From: Fidelibacterota bacterium UBA7300
GTDB lineage: Bacteria; Fidelibacterota; Marinisomatia; Marinisomatales; UBA2128
Assembly (NCBI GenBank): GCA_002471865.1
Contig: DKQU01000081.1
Span: 1 to 12,630, forward strand
Length of the DNA: 12,630 nucleotides
Reading direction: 5' to 3'
Within the stretch, counting starts at the first letter, position 1; each line of letters starts with the position of its first letter. Made by a program: the position numbers and the translations under genes. Of the stretch, positions 1 to 6,281 are shown one piece after another. The notes beneath the pieces were generated by a model. The model was not told where the DNA came from. It ran no database searches and saw only the letters and a program-made list of their open reading frames with translations.

Positions 1-1274
1 ATAATTCCTCTAACGACTCTTGTCGCAGATCCAATATTTTCGTGAATAACTCCCGTTGCTGCTAAACTAGCTTGCAAAAACTTCTCATCATTAGTCATAA
101 GTTCATGTAAAGTTTGACTAAACTGTTCCGAATTAGATGTGGTGAAACCTCCACCAGCCTCGATCAGTGCTTCAGCTGCATCAGAATTATGATATTTGGG
201 ACCGAAAATAACTGGAAGTCTGGCTATTGCAGGTTCCATAACATTATGAACTCCAGTAGAAAATCCTCCCCCCACATAAGCGATCCTTCCTTTCCAGTAC
301 AATTCTGCCAACAACCCAATATGGTCAATTATCAGTACTTGCTCACCATTTTGGGGAGTTAAACCACATTCCGACATTAGTACCGGTTCTAAATTTAACT
401 GTTGAAACTGTCGGACAGAATTATCTATAAATTTCCCTTTAGGCTCATGAGGTACCCAGTATAGAAATGCCTCACTACCATTTTTCACTAAATCAGTCAG
501 AGGTTTGAGTATAACCATTTCATCTTCCGGCCAGACACTGCCAGCTATAATACCATTTTGACGATTTAAAACGGACTTAGTCCGGTCAAGGGTGGATTGA
601 TCTGCCAAATCCTTAACACGATCATATCGTGGATTTCCAAGAACGCGGATAACACTCTTGTTGCCTCGAGGCAAGATCCTTTTAACAGCAATGTGATCTT
701 TTTCTCCTACTGTATAAACAGAATTGATAGAGCCATAAACCTGGCGATAGAAACTTCGCAGTATGTACCAACCCTTCGGACTTTTCTTCTGAAGTCGAGC
801 AGCAAACAGAGTCGAAGGAATATTGAGTTTTTTAGCAGACCAGACCAGATTGGGCCATACATCATACTCTGCAAAAATTAGTTTGTGAGGACGGGTCCTT
901 CTGAGCGCTCTTCGGCAGTTCCATGGAAAATCTGCTGGCAGATAGATTTTACAATCAATATGTTCATCTTCAACATTGTTATACCCTGAAGGAGAAAAGA
1001 AACTGACAATACAATAACAATCAGGCTCAATTTCTTTTAATCCAGCTAGTATCGGTTTTACTTGTTCAAATTCTCCATGTGAAGCTGCATGAAACCAATA
1101 TACCAATCTATCTCTATTCCGGTGAGGAAATTCGTTTTTCAGTTTAGAATACGTTCTAAACCTCCCTATCAATCCTAATCTGATTTTCTTATTAAACAAC
1201 GCAAGTATAACCGCAATAAAATATGCAGCAGGAAAAAGGATAATATTGTATATAAGTTTCCAGAAGTACTTCAT
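1..1274 (-). CDS. waaA: 3-deoxy-D-manno-octulosonic acid (Kdo) transferase, 3' end cut by window
   Basis: This GT30 enzyme transfers Kdo from CMP-Kdo to the lipid A precursor at the cytoplasmic face of the inner membrane. I translated the minus strand by hand: the frame is open from ATG at 1274 to the left edge, 424 whole codons, about the usual family length, so only a few residues are probably missing. An N-terminal hydrophobic segment (residues 7-26) fits a membrane anchor. The motif HAASHGEFE contains E68, in the place of the family's catalytic base. GNPRYD (213-218), GSVWPEDE (245-252) and the donor-site motif GGGFSTGVHNVMEP (335-348) follow; GVHN and the later PVIFGP look more like Bacteroidota WaaA than the proteobacterial form. 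It is the last visible gene of the cluster, 26 nt after the heptosyltransferase, and no Shine-Dalgarno sequence is visible. How many Kdo units it adds cannot be read from sequence. Confidence 0.93.
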   Translation of the reverse strand, partial: MKYFWKLIYNIILFPAAYFIAVILALFNKKIRLGLIGRFRTYSKLKNEFPHRNRDRLVYWFHAASHGEFEQVKPILAGLKEIEPDCYCIVSFFSPSGYNNVEDEHIDCKIYLPADFPWNCRRALRRTRPHKLIFAEYDVWPNLVWSAKKLNIPSTLFAARLQKKSPKGWYILRSFYRQVYGSINSVYTVGEKDHIAVKRILPRGNKSVIRVLGNPRYDRVKDLADQSTLDRTKSVLNRQNGIIAGSVWPEDEMVILKPLTDLVKNGSEAFLYWVPHEPKGKFIDNSVRQFQQLNLEPVLMSECGLTPQNGEQVLIIDHIGLLAELYWKGRIAYVGGGFSTGVHNVMEPAIARLPVIFGPKYHNSDAAEALIEAGGGFTTSNSEQFSQTLHELMTNDEKFLQASLAATGVIHENIGSATRVVRGI

Positions 1275-1300
1275 TAATGTATTTAATTTTTTGCTGACAT

Positions 1301-2329
1301 TTACTTTACCAATTGCCAAATGTTCTCAACACTTATCTCTTTCAGACAATACCGATCGCTTCTGAAGCAAGGTCTGCTTCCGCTTTTTGAACACGGTTGA
1401 CACCACAAATCTTTCCTTACTAATTGTGATCCACTTTTTCTTACTTTACATCCTGTTGAGTTACCAGTTGGACCGGAGATTAATACAACAGGTGTATCAA
1501 GAGCCTCTGCAGCATGTAGAAGACCTGTATCACTACCTATAGCTTTTTCGGCTAAAGATAATATAGCCATTGCTTCTCTCAAATTAGTATCACCTTGTAG
1601 ACTTATTACACCTTCTATTCCTTTAGAGATCTCACTGCAGATTGTATCTTTAGATCCACCTAGAACTACAACAGAATTGCCACTATTGCATGTCATCAAT
1701 TCAGATAGTTTTTGATAGTTTTTGGCAGGCCAAATCTTGCTTTCCCAAGCAGCTGATGGAATTAATACAGTATACTTCTCACTAACACCTCTTCTATCTA
1801 ATTCTTCCCTCATCCGTAGCTTCTCTTCTGTTGTAACATTAAGCGATGGAAGTGTTTTTACATCAGAAATATTTTCATCTCTGAGAAAAGTAAGAATAGA
1901 ATCATAATCTGGATTAAATAGATTTATATGAAAATAAAACTGCAATAATCTTTTCATACGTGGTTTTCTCAAGGTTTTCCAATTGACAGATTTCATTAAA
2001 TAATGTAGATATTTCGTCCTTAAGGAGTCATGAAGATCAAGGACCAAGTCATAACCCTCGAGTTCAAGAGATAATGCAAGCGATTTCAGACGCTCCCTTT
2101 CAAAACTCCCAGTTCTATGAGGAATTACTCTAAATAAACTGGGGTGACCTTTTAAAAGTGATGAAAATTTATCTAATGTCAAGAAATGAACTTGACACTT
2201 AGGGTACTTTTTTGATATTGCTTCAATGGCCGCGGTAGCAAAAACTATATCTCCAATAGAACTAAATCGTACGAGGAGTATTTTGTTCGGTTTAGTAAAA
2301 GAGTTTGAAATTGTATCGTACGTGGGCAT
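1301..2329 (-). CDS. GT9 family ADP-heptose:LPS heptosyltransferase
   Basis: A 342-residue glycosyltransferase family 9 protein, expected to add heptose from ADP-heptose to the Kdo-lipid A core in the cytoplasm. The N-terminal Rossmann domain opens with RFSSIGDIVFATAAI (21-35), the family's acceptor-domain signature. The C-terminal domain carries PSAAWESKIWP (191-201) and the nucleotide-sugar motif GSDTGLLHAAEALDTPVV (265-282), with D267 in the conserved SDTG. The tail has four cysteines, C310, C313, C321 and C328 (CxxC, x7, C, x6, C), a pattern I recall from some non-enterobacterial members; it may bind a metal. It lies 32 nt after the polyprenyl synthase and 26 nt before waaA, which supports an inner-core role. 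Whether it acts like WaaC, WaaF or WaaQ is not clear, so I give no symbol. The Shine-Dalgarno sequence is weak. Confidence 0.88.
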   Translation of the reverse strand: MPTYDTISNSFTKPNKILLVRFSSIGDIVFATAAIEAISKKYPKCQVHFLTLDKFSSLLKGHPSLFRVIPHRTGSFERERLKSLALSLELEGYDLVLDLHDSLRTKYLHYLMKSVNWKTLRKPRMKRLLQFYFHINLFNPDYDSILTFLRDENISDVKTLPSLNVTTEEKLRMREELDRRGVSEKYTVLIPSAAWESKIWPAKNYQKLSELMTCNSGNSVVVLGGSKDTICSEISKGIEGVISLQGDTNLREAMAILSLAEKAIGSDTGLLHAAEALDTPVVLISGPTGNSTGCKVRKSGSQLVRKDLWCQPCSKSGSRPCFRSDRYCLKEISVENIWQLVK

Positions 2330-2361
2330 CGCCTACGTTCCCAACCTCATCCCTCAGCAAA

Positions 2362-3348
2362 CTAGCGATTTCGGTTCGCGTTATAGGCTGTCAGATCTAC
2401 TAAAGATTGCTTATAAGGACTATCCGGAAACTCCGCCAAAGCATCAATGGCGCAATCTGAGTAATTATTAATTTGATCTCGTGCATAATCGAATCCACCA
2501 TGAGAATCAACAATTTCCGTCATGATACGAATATCTTTTTTACTGGCTCCGTTCTTCATTGTTTTACGAATATGTTTTCGTTCTACAGAAGTAATGTTTC
2601 TTTCTAAGGTGTAAATAACAGGAAGAGTCATCATATTTCTACTCACATCTGAGTTGACATCTTTACCAGTGTCTTTTGACGATCCAAGAATATCAAATAG
2701 ATCGTCTTTAATCTGAAAGGCAATCCCGAAATTTTCTCCATAGTTTCTTAGTTTTTCTTTATGATTACCTTTTCCTGAAGACGTGATTGCACCTAACTCA
2801 CAACTTGTGCCAATCAAGGAAGCAGTCTTGTCTTTAATCATCTTATAGTAAACTTTTTCCTTCATGTTTTTTCTATAACTTTTCTCGATCTGGAGCATTT
2901 CACCGGTACTAAGCCGTCCAGCGGTTACTGAGATGAGGTCCAAAGCATCAAAATTTCTTAGTCCAATCAGATTTGTAAGAACTTTGCTCAAAAGAAAATC
3001 ACCCATAATAATGGATGCTTTATTCTTCCAAACACGGTTGATCGTTGGAAAACCTCTTCGCAGTTTTGCATCATCCACTACATCATCATGCATGAGAGTT
3101 GCTACATGAAGAAATTCTACCATGGCTGCAGCTTTGTAGCTGTTCAATGTTGGAGTGCCAGTCATGCGAGCTGATAAAATTGTTAAAACCGGTCTTATAC
3201 CTTTCCCTTTATGACGAATCAGGTATTTGGCAATAATGTTTATAAGACGAACTTCAGAACGGAGAGCATCTTCAAATTCTTTCTGAAACAACTTCAGGTC
3301 GTCCCAGATTGGTGCCAATATCTTTTTAAGTTCCCTTGAGTCTGTCAT
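2362..3348 (-). CDS. Long-chain (all-E) polyprenyl diphosphate synthase
   Basis: An IspB/HepT-type trans-prenyltransferase that extends farnesyl or geranylgeranyl diphosphate with isopentenyl diphosphate, most often to make the side chain of menaquinone or ubiquinone. From ATG at 3348 it is 328 residues, the normal length. It shows GKGIRP (48-53), the first Asp-rich motif DDVVD (88-92) and the second, DDLFD (215-219). The residues just before DDVVD are HVATLMH; the small residue five positions upstream (A83) is typical of long-chain enzymes, whereas short-chain synthases carry an aromatic there. The usual GKxTLP near the C-terminal side reads NMMTLP. A longer frame begins at ATG 3435 but overlaps tatC by 47 nt and adds 29 residues unlike the family N-terminus, so I prefer 3348; neither start has a good Shine-Dalgarno. 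Product chain length is inferred only. Confidence 0.9.
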   Translation of the reverse strand: MTDSRELKKILAPIWDDLKLFQKEFEDALRSEVRLINIIAKYLIRHKGKGIRPVLTILSARMTGTPTLNSYKAAAMVEFLHVATLMHDDVVDDAKLRRGFPTINRVWKNKASIIMGDFLLSKVLTNLIGLRNFDALDLISVTAGRLSTGEMLQIEKSYRKNMKEKVYYKMIKDKTASLIGTSCELGAITSSGKGNHKEKLRNYGENFGIAFQIKDDLFDILGSSKDTGKDVNSDVSRNMMTLPVIYTLERNITSVERKHIRKTMKNGASKKDIRIMTEIVDSHGGFDYARDQINNYSDCAIDALAEFPDSPYKQSLVDLTAYNANRNR

Positions 3349-3388
3349 AACAGATGTTAATTTAGGTGCATTAATCCAATGACCGTAA

Positions 3389-4087
3389 TCAAATTTTTCT
3401 TGAGAATATTTTAGAAATAAAAATGCTGATTTCATAAAGTAGAATCAGCGGTACAGTCATTAAAAGTAAGCTAATGGGATCTGGGGGAGTTATGAATGCT
3501 GAAAGTATTACAAAAAATAGTATGGAGTGACGACGATAATGTCTCATGAATGGGGGTGTTACCAGTCCAATTGCTGATAATATCAAAACAAGAACTGGAA
3601 GTTCAAAAAGTATTCCTGCTGCCAAAAGAATCCAAAGAACGTAGCTGACATAAGAATTTATGGAAAAATTATTTTGCACATCCGGAACTGTGATTGATGC
3701 AAAAAATTGGAGAGAAAAAGGAATTATTACAAAATATGCAAATAAAACACCACTAAAAAAAGTAATGAAGGTGAATATAATTACCGGGTAAACATACTTT
3801 CGTTCGTTCTCTAATAATCCAGGTGTTACAAATTTCCAAATCTGATACGTCATGACTGGAAAAGCAATCACCAGTCCTCCAACTAAAGCAATCCCCCACT
3901 TAAGCATAAACATTGCATATGGTGTAAGTGCCTGAAAGCTCAAATTTTCAATTTTGGAAGTTGGCAGCATCAAAAGTTCAAATATTTGATTTATGAACAC
4001 AAAAGTGATGATTGCACCCACAATAATTCCAAGAATTGATTTTATAATCCGCCAGCGGAGTTCTTCTAAATGATCAAGAAACGGCAT
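3389..4087 (-). CDS. tatC: Sec-independent protein translocase subunit TatC
   Basis: TatC is the inner-membrane receptor of the twin-arginine pathway; it binds the RR signal of folded precursors and recruits TatA. The 232-residue protein starts MPFLDHLEELRWRI, where E9 aligns with the signal-peptide-binding Glu of E. coli TatC (E15). FVTPGLLENER (86-96) supplies the aligned F94 and E103 positions. TPPDPISLLLMTVPL (200-214) is the conserved last-helix region. Six hydrophobic segments are visible at about 14-34, 62-84, 97-124, 146-171, 184-200 and 204-224. The longest frame starts at 4195 and overlaps meaB by 89 nt; the family N-terminus and a strong GAGGAG at 4095-4100 place the start at 4087. 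It follows meaB by 19 nt. No tatA or tatB is in the window. Confidence 0.95.
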   Translation of the reverse strand: MPFLDHLEELRWRIIKSILGIIVGAIITFVFINQIFELLMLPTSKIENLSFQALTPYAMFMLKWGIALVGGLVIAFPVMTYQIWKFVTPGLLENERKYVYPVIIFTFITFFSGVLFAYFVIIPFSLQFFASITVPDVQNNFSINSYVSYVLWILLAAGILFELPVLVLILSAIGLVTPPFMRHYRRHSILFFVILSAFITPPDPISLLLMTVPLILLYEISIFISKIFSRKI

Positions 4088-4094
4088 TTCCTTA

Positions 4095-4100
4095 CTCCTC
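4095..4100 (-). promoter_or_regulatory. Shine-Dalgarno of tatC
   Basis: The minus strand reads GAGGAG, 7 nt before the ATG at 4087. It is the best ribosome binding site in the window. It lies in the 19-nt gap after the meaB stop and rules in favour of the short tatC start over the ATG at 4195. Confidence 0.8.
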
Positions 4101-4106
4101 ACGCGA

Positions 4107-5039
4107 TTACTTTTCTTTTGGAATAAGCCGTTGGGCAGTTTCAGATGGTGAATAGGTACGTAGATCATCATCTGAAATAAGTTCTGCGATGTCACCGGTT
4201 ATATTTTCAGTCCAAAAACGCCGCTCAAGTTCATCTCGAACATTGTTCCTGACTCGAGAGAGATATTGATTCCGCCTACGTAATTTCAAGTTTCCACTTT
4301 CTTTTAAGTAATTAATGAAGCCCAAACATTGTTTATAAATCTCGGATGTACCTTCTCCCTCTGTTGCAGTCGACAACAATATTTCTGGAGTATAGCCTTG
4401 TCCTTCAAAAGCGTCTGAAACATAATCTCGAAGGATTGCCGCCACTCGACTAGACCCTTCGCGGTCTGCTTTATTTACGACGAAAAGATCACCGTATTCC
4501 ACAGGTCCCGACTTCATGAACTGAATATCATCACCTGATTCGGGTACAAGAACTACTACTGTCATATCAACATTTTGAATAATCTCCGCTTCCGCCTGTC
4601 CTACTCCAATAGTTTCCACTAGGATAATATCCTTACCGGAACTTGCGATAATGTCTGCAACCTGATGGGTCATCCGGGCCAATCCGCCCATTTCTCCACG
4701 GCTACCCATACTTCTGATAAAGACATCCGGATCAAGAGCATGCTGGTTCATTCTGACGCGATCACCTAATATAGCACCCCCGGAAAACGGACTGGTAGGA
4801 TCTACAGATATTATTCCAACACTCTTATTTTCATTCCTGATTAATGTAATAAGTTGATTAATAAGAGTACTTTTTCCGGCTCCTGGAGGACCGGTTATTC
4901 CAACACGTACTGTATCATGAGAATACGGATAGAGTTCACAGTATTGTTTACCTGCATGCCCATTTTCTACAGCTGATATGAGATTGGAAAGAATATTGGA
5001 ATTACCATCTTGGAGTTTTGCGATTAAATCCTTTTTCAC
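4107..5039 (-). CDS. meaB: MeaB/ArgK-family G3E GTPase, methylmalonyl-CoA mutase chaperone
   Basis: A P-loop GTPase of the MeaB/MMAA family. These proteins gate adenosylcobalamin loading into, and protect, methylmalonyl-CoA mutase or related B12-dependent acyl-CoA mutases in the cytoplasm. The 310 residues show Walker A GPPGAGKST (50-58), the family block DPTSPFSGGAILGDRVRM (80-97), RSMGSRGEMGGLAR (109-122), the switch/Walker B region VETIGVGQ (141-148) and the guanine-specificity motif NKAD (189-192). Length and motif order are normal. Translation starts at GTG (5039), preceded by GGGG about 5 nt upstream. The mutase is not in the window, so the partner cannot be confirmed; the older label ArgK, an arginine-transport kinase, is superseded. 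It sits 53 nt after the CRP-like gene and 19 nt before tatC. Confidence 0.92.
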   Translation of the reverse strand: MKKDLIAKLQDGNSNILSNLISAVENGHAGKQYCELYPYSHDTVRVGITGPPGAGKSTLINQLITLIRNENKSVGIISVDPTSPFSGGAILGDRVRMNQHALDPDVFIRSMGSRGEMGGLARMTHQVADIIASSGKDIILVETIGVGQAEAEIIQNVDMTVVVLVPESGDDIQFMKSGPVEYGDLFVVNKADREGSSRVAAILRDYVSDAFEGQGYTPEILLSTATEGEGTSEIYKQCLGFINYLKESGNLKLRRRNQYLSRVRNNVRDELERRFWTENITGDIAELISDDDLRTYSPSETAQRLIPKEK

Positions 5040-5092
5040 ATTTACCCCATCATGGTTGATTTACTAAATAAGAAAGTGGAGAACTATTTAAT

Positions 5093-5773
5093 TCAGCTGA
5101 ATGTTCTTTTAAACTGGGAGTAATCAAGTATTGATAAACTGTGACCACTTCGTTTAATAAATCCTTTATCTTCAAGAATTTTCATCATTCTTGAGACTGT
5201 TTCACGAGAAGTCCCAGCCATATTAGCGATATCCTGCTGATAAGGTAAATTGCTGATCTCCACTTTTCCCTGTCGAATAGTGCCAAGTTCTTCTGCCATT
5301 CGAATAAGTGTAATGCCAATGCGGTGCTCAGCATCACTAAGTGATAAACTTTCAATCTGTTGGTCACTCTTACGTATACGACCTGCCATTTCCGTTAACA
5401 ATGAAATGGCAATTCTGGGAAAGCGTTCAAGAAAGAGAAGAAAATCATGACGCTTCAAAATTAGTACATTAGATTCTTCAATAGCTATGGCGTTAGCAGA
5501 TCGAGTTTCACCATCAAGCAGTGACATTTCACCAAAAAATTCACCTTCACCCAACATTGCTAATATTACCTCTCTACCATCCTCACTTACTCTGGTGATT
5601 TTAATACTTCCACTTGCTATAATAAAAAATGTATCTCCGAACTCGTCCTCCATCAAAATCATGTTGTTTTTCTGATAAGAGCGCTTAGTCATGCGCGAGA
5701 GTAATTCATCAAGAACCTTAGCGCTAAGGTCAGAGAATATGGGGACTGTTGCTAGAAGGTCGCTGTCATTCAC
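5093..5773 (-). CDS. CRP/FNR-family transcriptional regulator
   Basis: A 226-residue regulator with an N-terminal cyclic-nucleotide-binding beta-barrel (about 8-115), a dimerisation helix (about 118-145) and a C-terminal winged helix-turn-helix (about 165-215). The phosphate-binding cassette reads FFGEMSLLDGETRSANA (80-96); E82, R91 and S92 match cAMP-contacting residues of E. coli CRP, so it may bind cAMP or a similar ligand. The recognition helix SRETVSRMMKIL (189-200) is close to the CRP SRETVGRILKML. There is no cysteine in the protein, which excludes an FNR-type iron-sulfur cluster. The start is GTG; an in-frame TAG at 5783-5785 leaves no other upstream start. It is divergent from rpsT and heads the meaB-tatC cluster. 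Targets are unknown, but a CRP-type recognition helix suggests a TGTGA-like half-site. Confidence 0.9.
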   Translation of the reverse strand: MNDSDLLATVPIFSDLSAKVLDELLSRMTKRSYQKNNMILMEDEFGDTFFIIASGSIKITRVSEDGREVILAMLGEGEFFGEMSLLDGETRSANAIAIEESNVLILKRHDFLLFLERFPRIAISLLTEMAGRIRKSDQQIESLSLSDAEHRIGITLIRMAEELGTIRQGKVEISNLPYQQDIANMAGTSRETVSRMMKILEDKGFIKRSGHSLSILDYSQFKRTFS

Positions 5774-5781
5774 AGCGTGAA
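5769..5781. repeat. Short inverted repeat over the start of the CRP-like gene
   Basis: The sequence TTCAC-AGC-GTGAA is a perfect 5-bp inverted repeat with a 3-nt centre. It covers the GTG start codon (5771-5773) of the CRP-like gene. It could be an operator or a small hairpin at the start codon, but arms this short also occur by chance. The arms face the opposite way to a CRP box (TGTGA-N6-TCACA). Confidence 0.35.
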
Positions 5782-5914
5782 GCTAAATCAGAGTAATTAC
5801 TTTTCAAAACATTTTGACATCCAGAATGATTGGAATTTTGGATTCTACCAAATAAATTCTCAGCCAATTACAAGTTAGATAATTTGAAATAAGAAGAAAG
5901 GATAAACAAACTCT
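5774..5914. promoter_or_regulatory. Divergent promoter region between the CRP-like gene and rpsT
   Basis: This 141-nt gap must hold promoters for both directions. For rpsT the best sigma70-like pair I see is TTGGAA (5830-5835), 17 nt, TAAATT (5853-5858). A perfect TTGACA lies at 5814-5819 but has no -10 at the right distance. For the minus direction I see no convincing pair. Weak dyads such as GAAT-TTTGG-ATTC lie near the centre (5833-5846). An AAAGGA at 5897-5902 may be the rpsT ribosome binding site, though its 12-nt distance to the ATG is longer than usual. Confidence 0.5.
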
Positions 5915-6169
5915 ATGGAACGAACAAAATCAGTTCTGAAACGCCAGAGGCAAGAAAATCAGAATTACCTGAGAAACAGTAAACGTAAAACTCAGATGAA
6001 AAATGCCGTTAAAAAGGTTCTTGAATCAAAAACAAAAGTAGATGCTGAAGCATCTTACAATAATGCTGTCTCAATAATTGATAAATTGTCTAATAAAGGA
6101 ATAATCCACAAAAACAGTGCCGCCAGAAGAAAGTCTCAAATTACACGACATTTGAACTCTCTTAACTAG
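5915..6169 (+). CDS. rpsT: 30S ribosomal protein bS20
   Basis: bS20 is a small basic protein that binds 16S rRNA in the body of the small ribosomal subunit and helps early assembly. The 84-residue product is highly Lys/Arg-rich and follows the family pattern: KSVLKRQRQ at the start (5-13), LRNSKRKTQMKNAVKKV in the middle (19-35) and IIHKNSAARRKSQI near the end (63-76), which matches the conserved KGxIHKNxAARxKS block. The start is ATG; the AAAGGA 12 nt upstream is a distant Shine-Dalgarno. It is the only plus-strand gene, monocistronic, transcribed from the shared region with the CRP-like gene and closed by its own terminator. Confidence 0.96.
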   Translation: MERTKSVLKRQRQENQNYLRNSKRKTQMKNAVKKVLESKTKVDAEASYNNAVSIIDKLSNKGIIHKNSAARRKSQITRHLNSLN

Positions 6170-6190
6170 AATTTATTTTCTCAATTTTTT

Positions 6191-6217
6191 AGGGAGTTTA
6201 ATCAAAACTCCCTTTTT
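6191..6217 (+). terminator. Rho-independent terminator of rpsT
   Basis: A perfect 9-bp stem, AGGGAGTTT with AAACTCCCT, surrounds a 5-nt loop (6200-6204) and ends in a run of T to 6217. It starts 22 nt after the rpsT stop codon. Read on the minus strand the stem is followed by A residues, so it should stop only rpsT transcription. Confidence 0.92.
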
Positions 6218-6256
6218 CATATTTTTTATCGTAAAGTATGATTTTCTTATAATGAC

Positions 6257-6272
6257 CAATCTGGAAAGATTG
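6257..6272 (-). terminator. Weak hairpin after guaB, possible terminator
   Basis: CAATCT and AGATTG form a perfect 6-bp stem with a 4-nt loop, extendable by two pairs past one mismatch. It lies 10-25 nt after the guaB stop codon in minus-strand reading. It is followed by ATTATAAG and not by a T run, so intrinsic termination would be poor. Confidence 0.3.
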
Positions 6273-6281
6273 TCCTACAGA

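Noticed and set aside
114..881. Plus-strand open frames of 82 and 94 codons opposite waaA
   Set aside because: They lie antisense to a well-conserved gene, resemble no family I know, and have no visible ribosome binding site.
2226..2471. Plus-strand 81-codon frame across the heptosyltransferase/polyprenyl synthase junction
   Set aside because: It overlaps two convincing minus-strand genes over nearly all its length and has no recognisable domain.
3349..3435. Longer N-terminus for the polyprenyl synthase from ATG 3435
   Set aside because: It overlaps the conserved end of tatC by 47 nt and the extra residues are unlike the family; the 3348 start gives the normal length.
5185..5367. Minus-strand 60-codon frame inside the CRP-like gene
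   Set aside because: Out-of-frame shadow of the helix-turn-helix coding region with no domain of its own.
5093..5773. FNR-type oxygen sensor
   Set aside because: The protein contains no cysteine, so it cannot hold the FNR iron-sulfur cluster.
5814..5819. TTGACA as -35 box of the rpsT promoter
   Set aside because: The hexamer is perfect, but 17 nt downstream reads TTTGGA, not a usable -10 box.
6191..6217. Two-way terminator serving guaB as well as rpsT
   Set aside because: On the minus strand the stem is followed by A residues and no T run, and it lies about 70 nt beyond the guaB stop.
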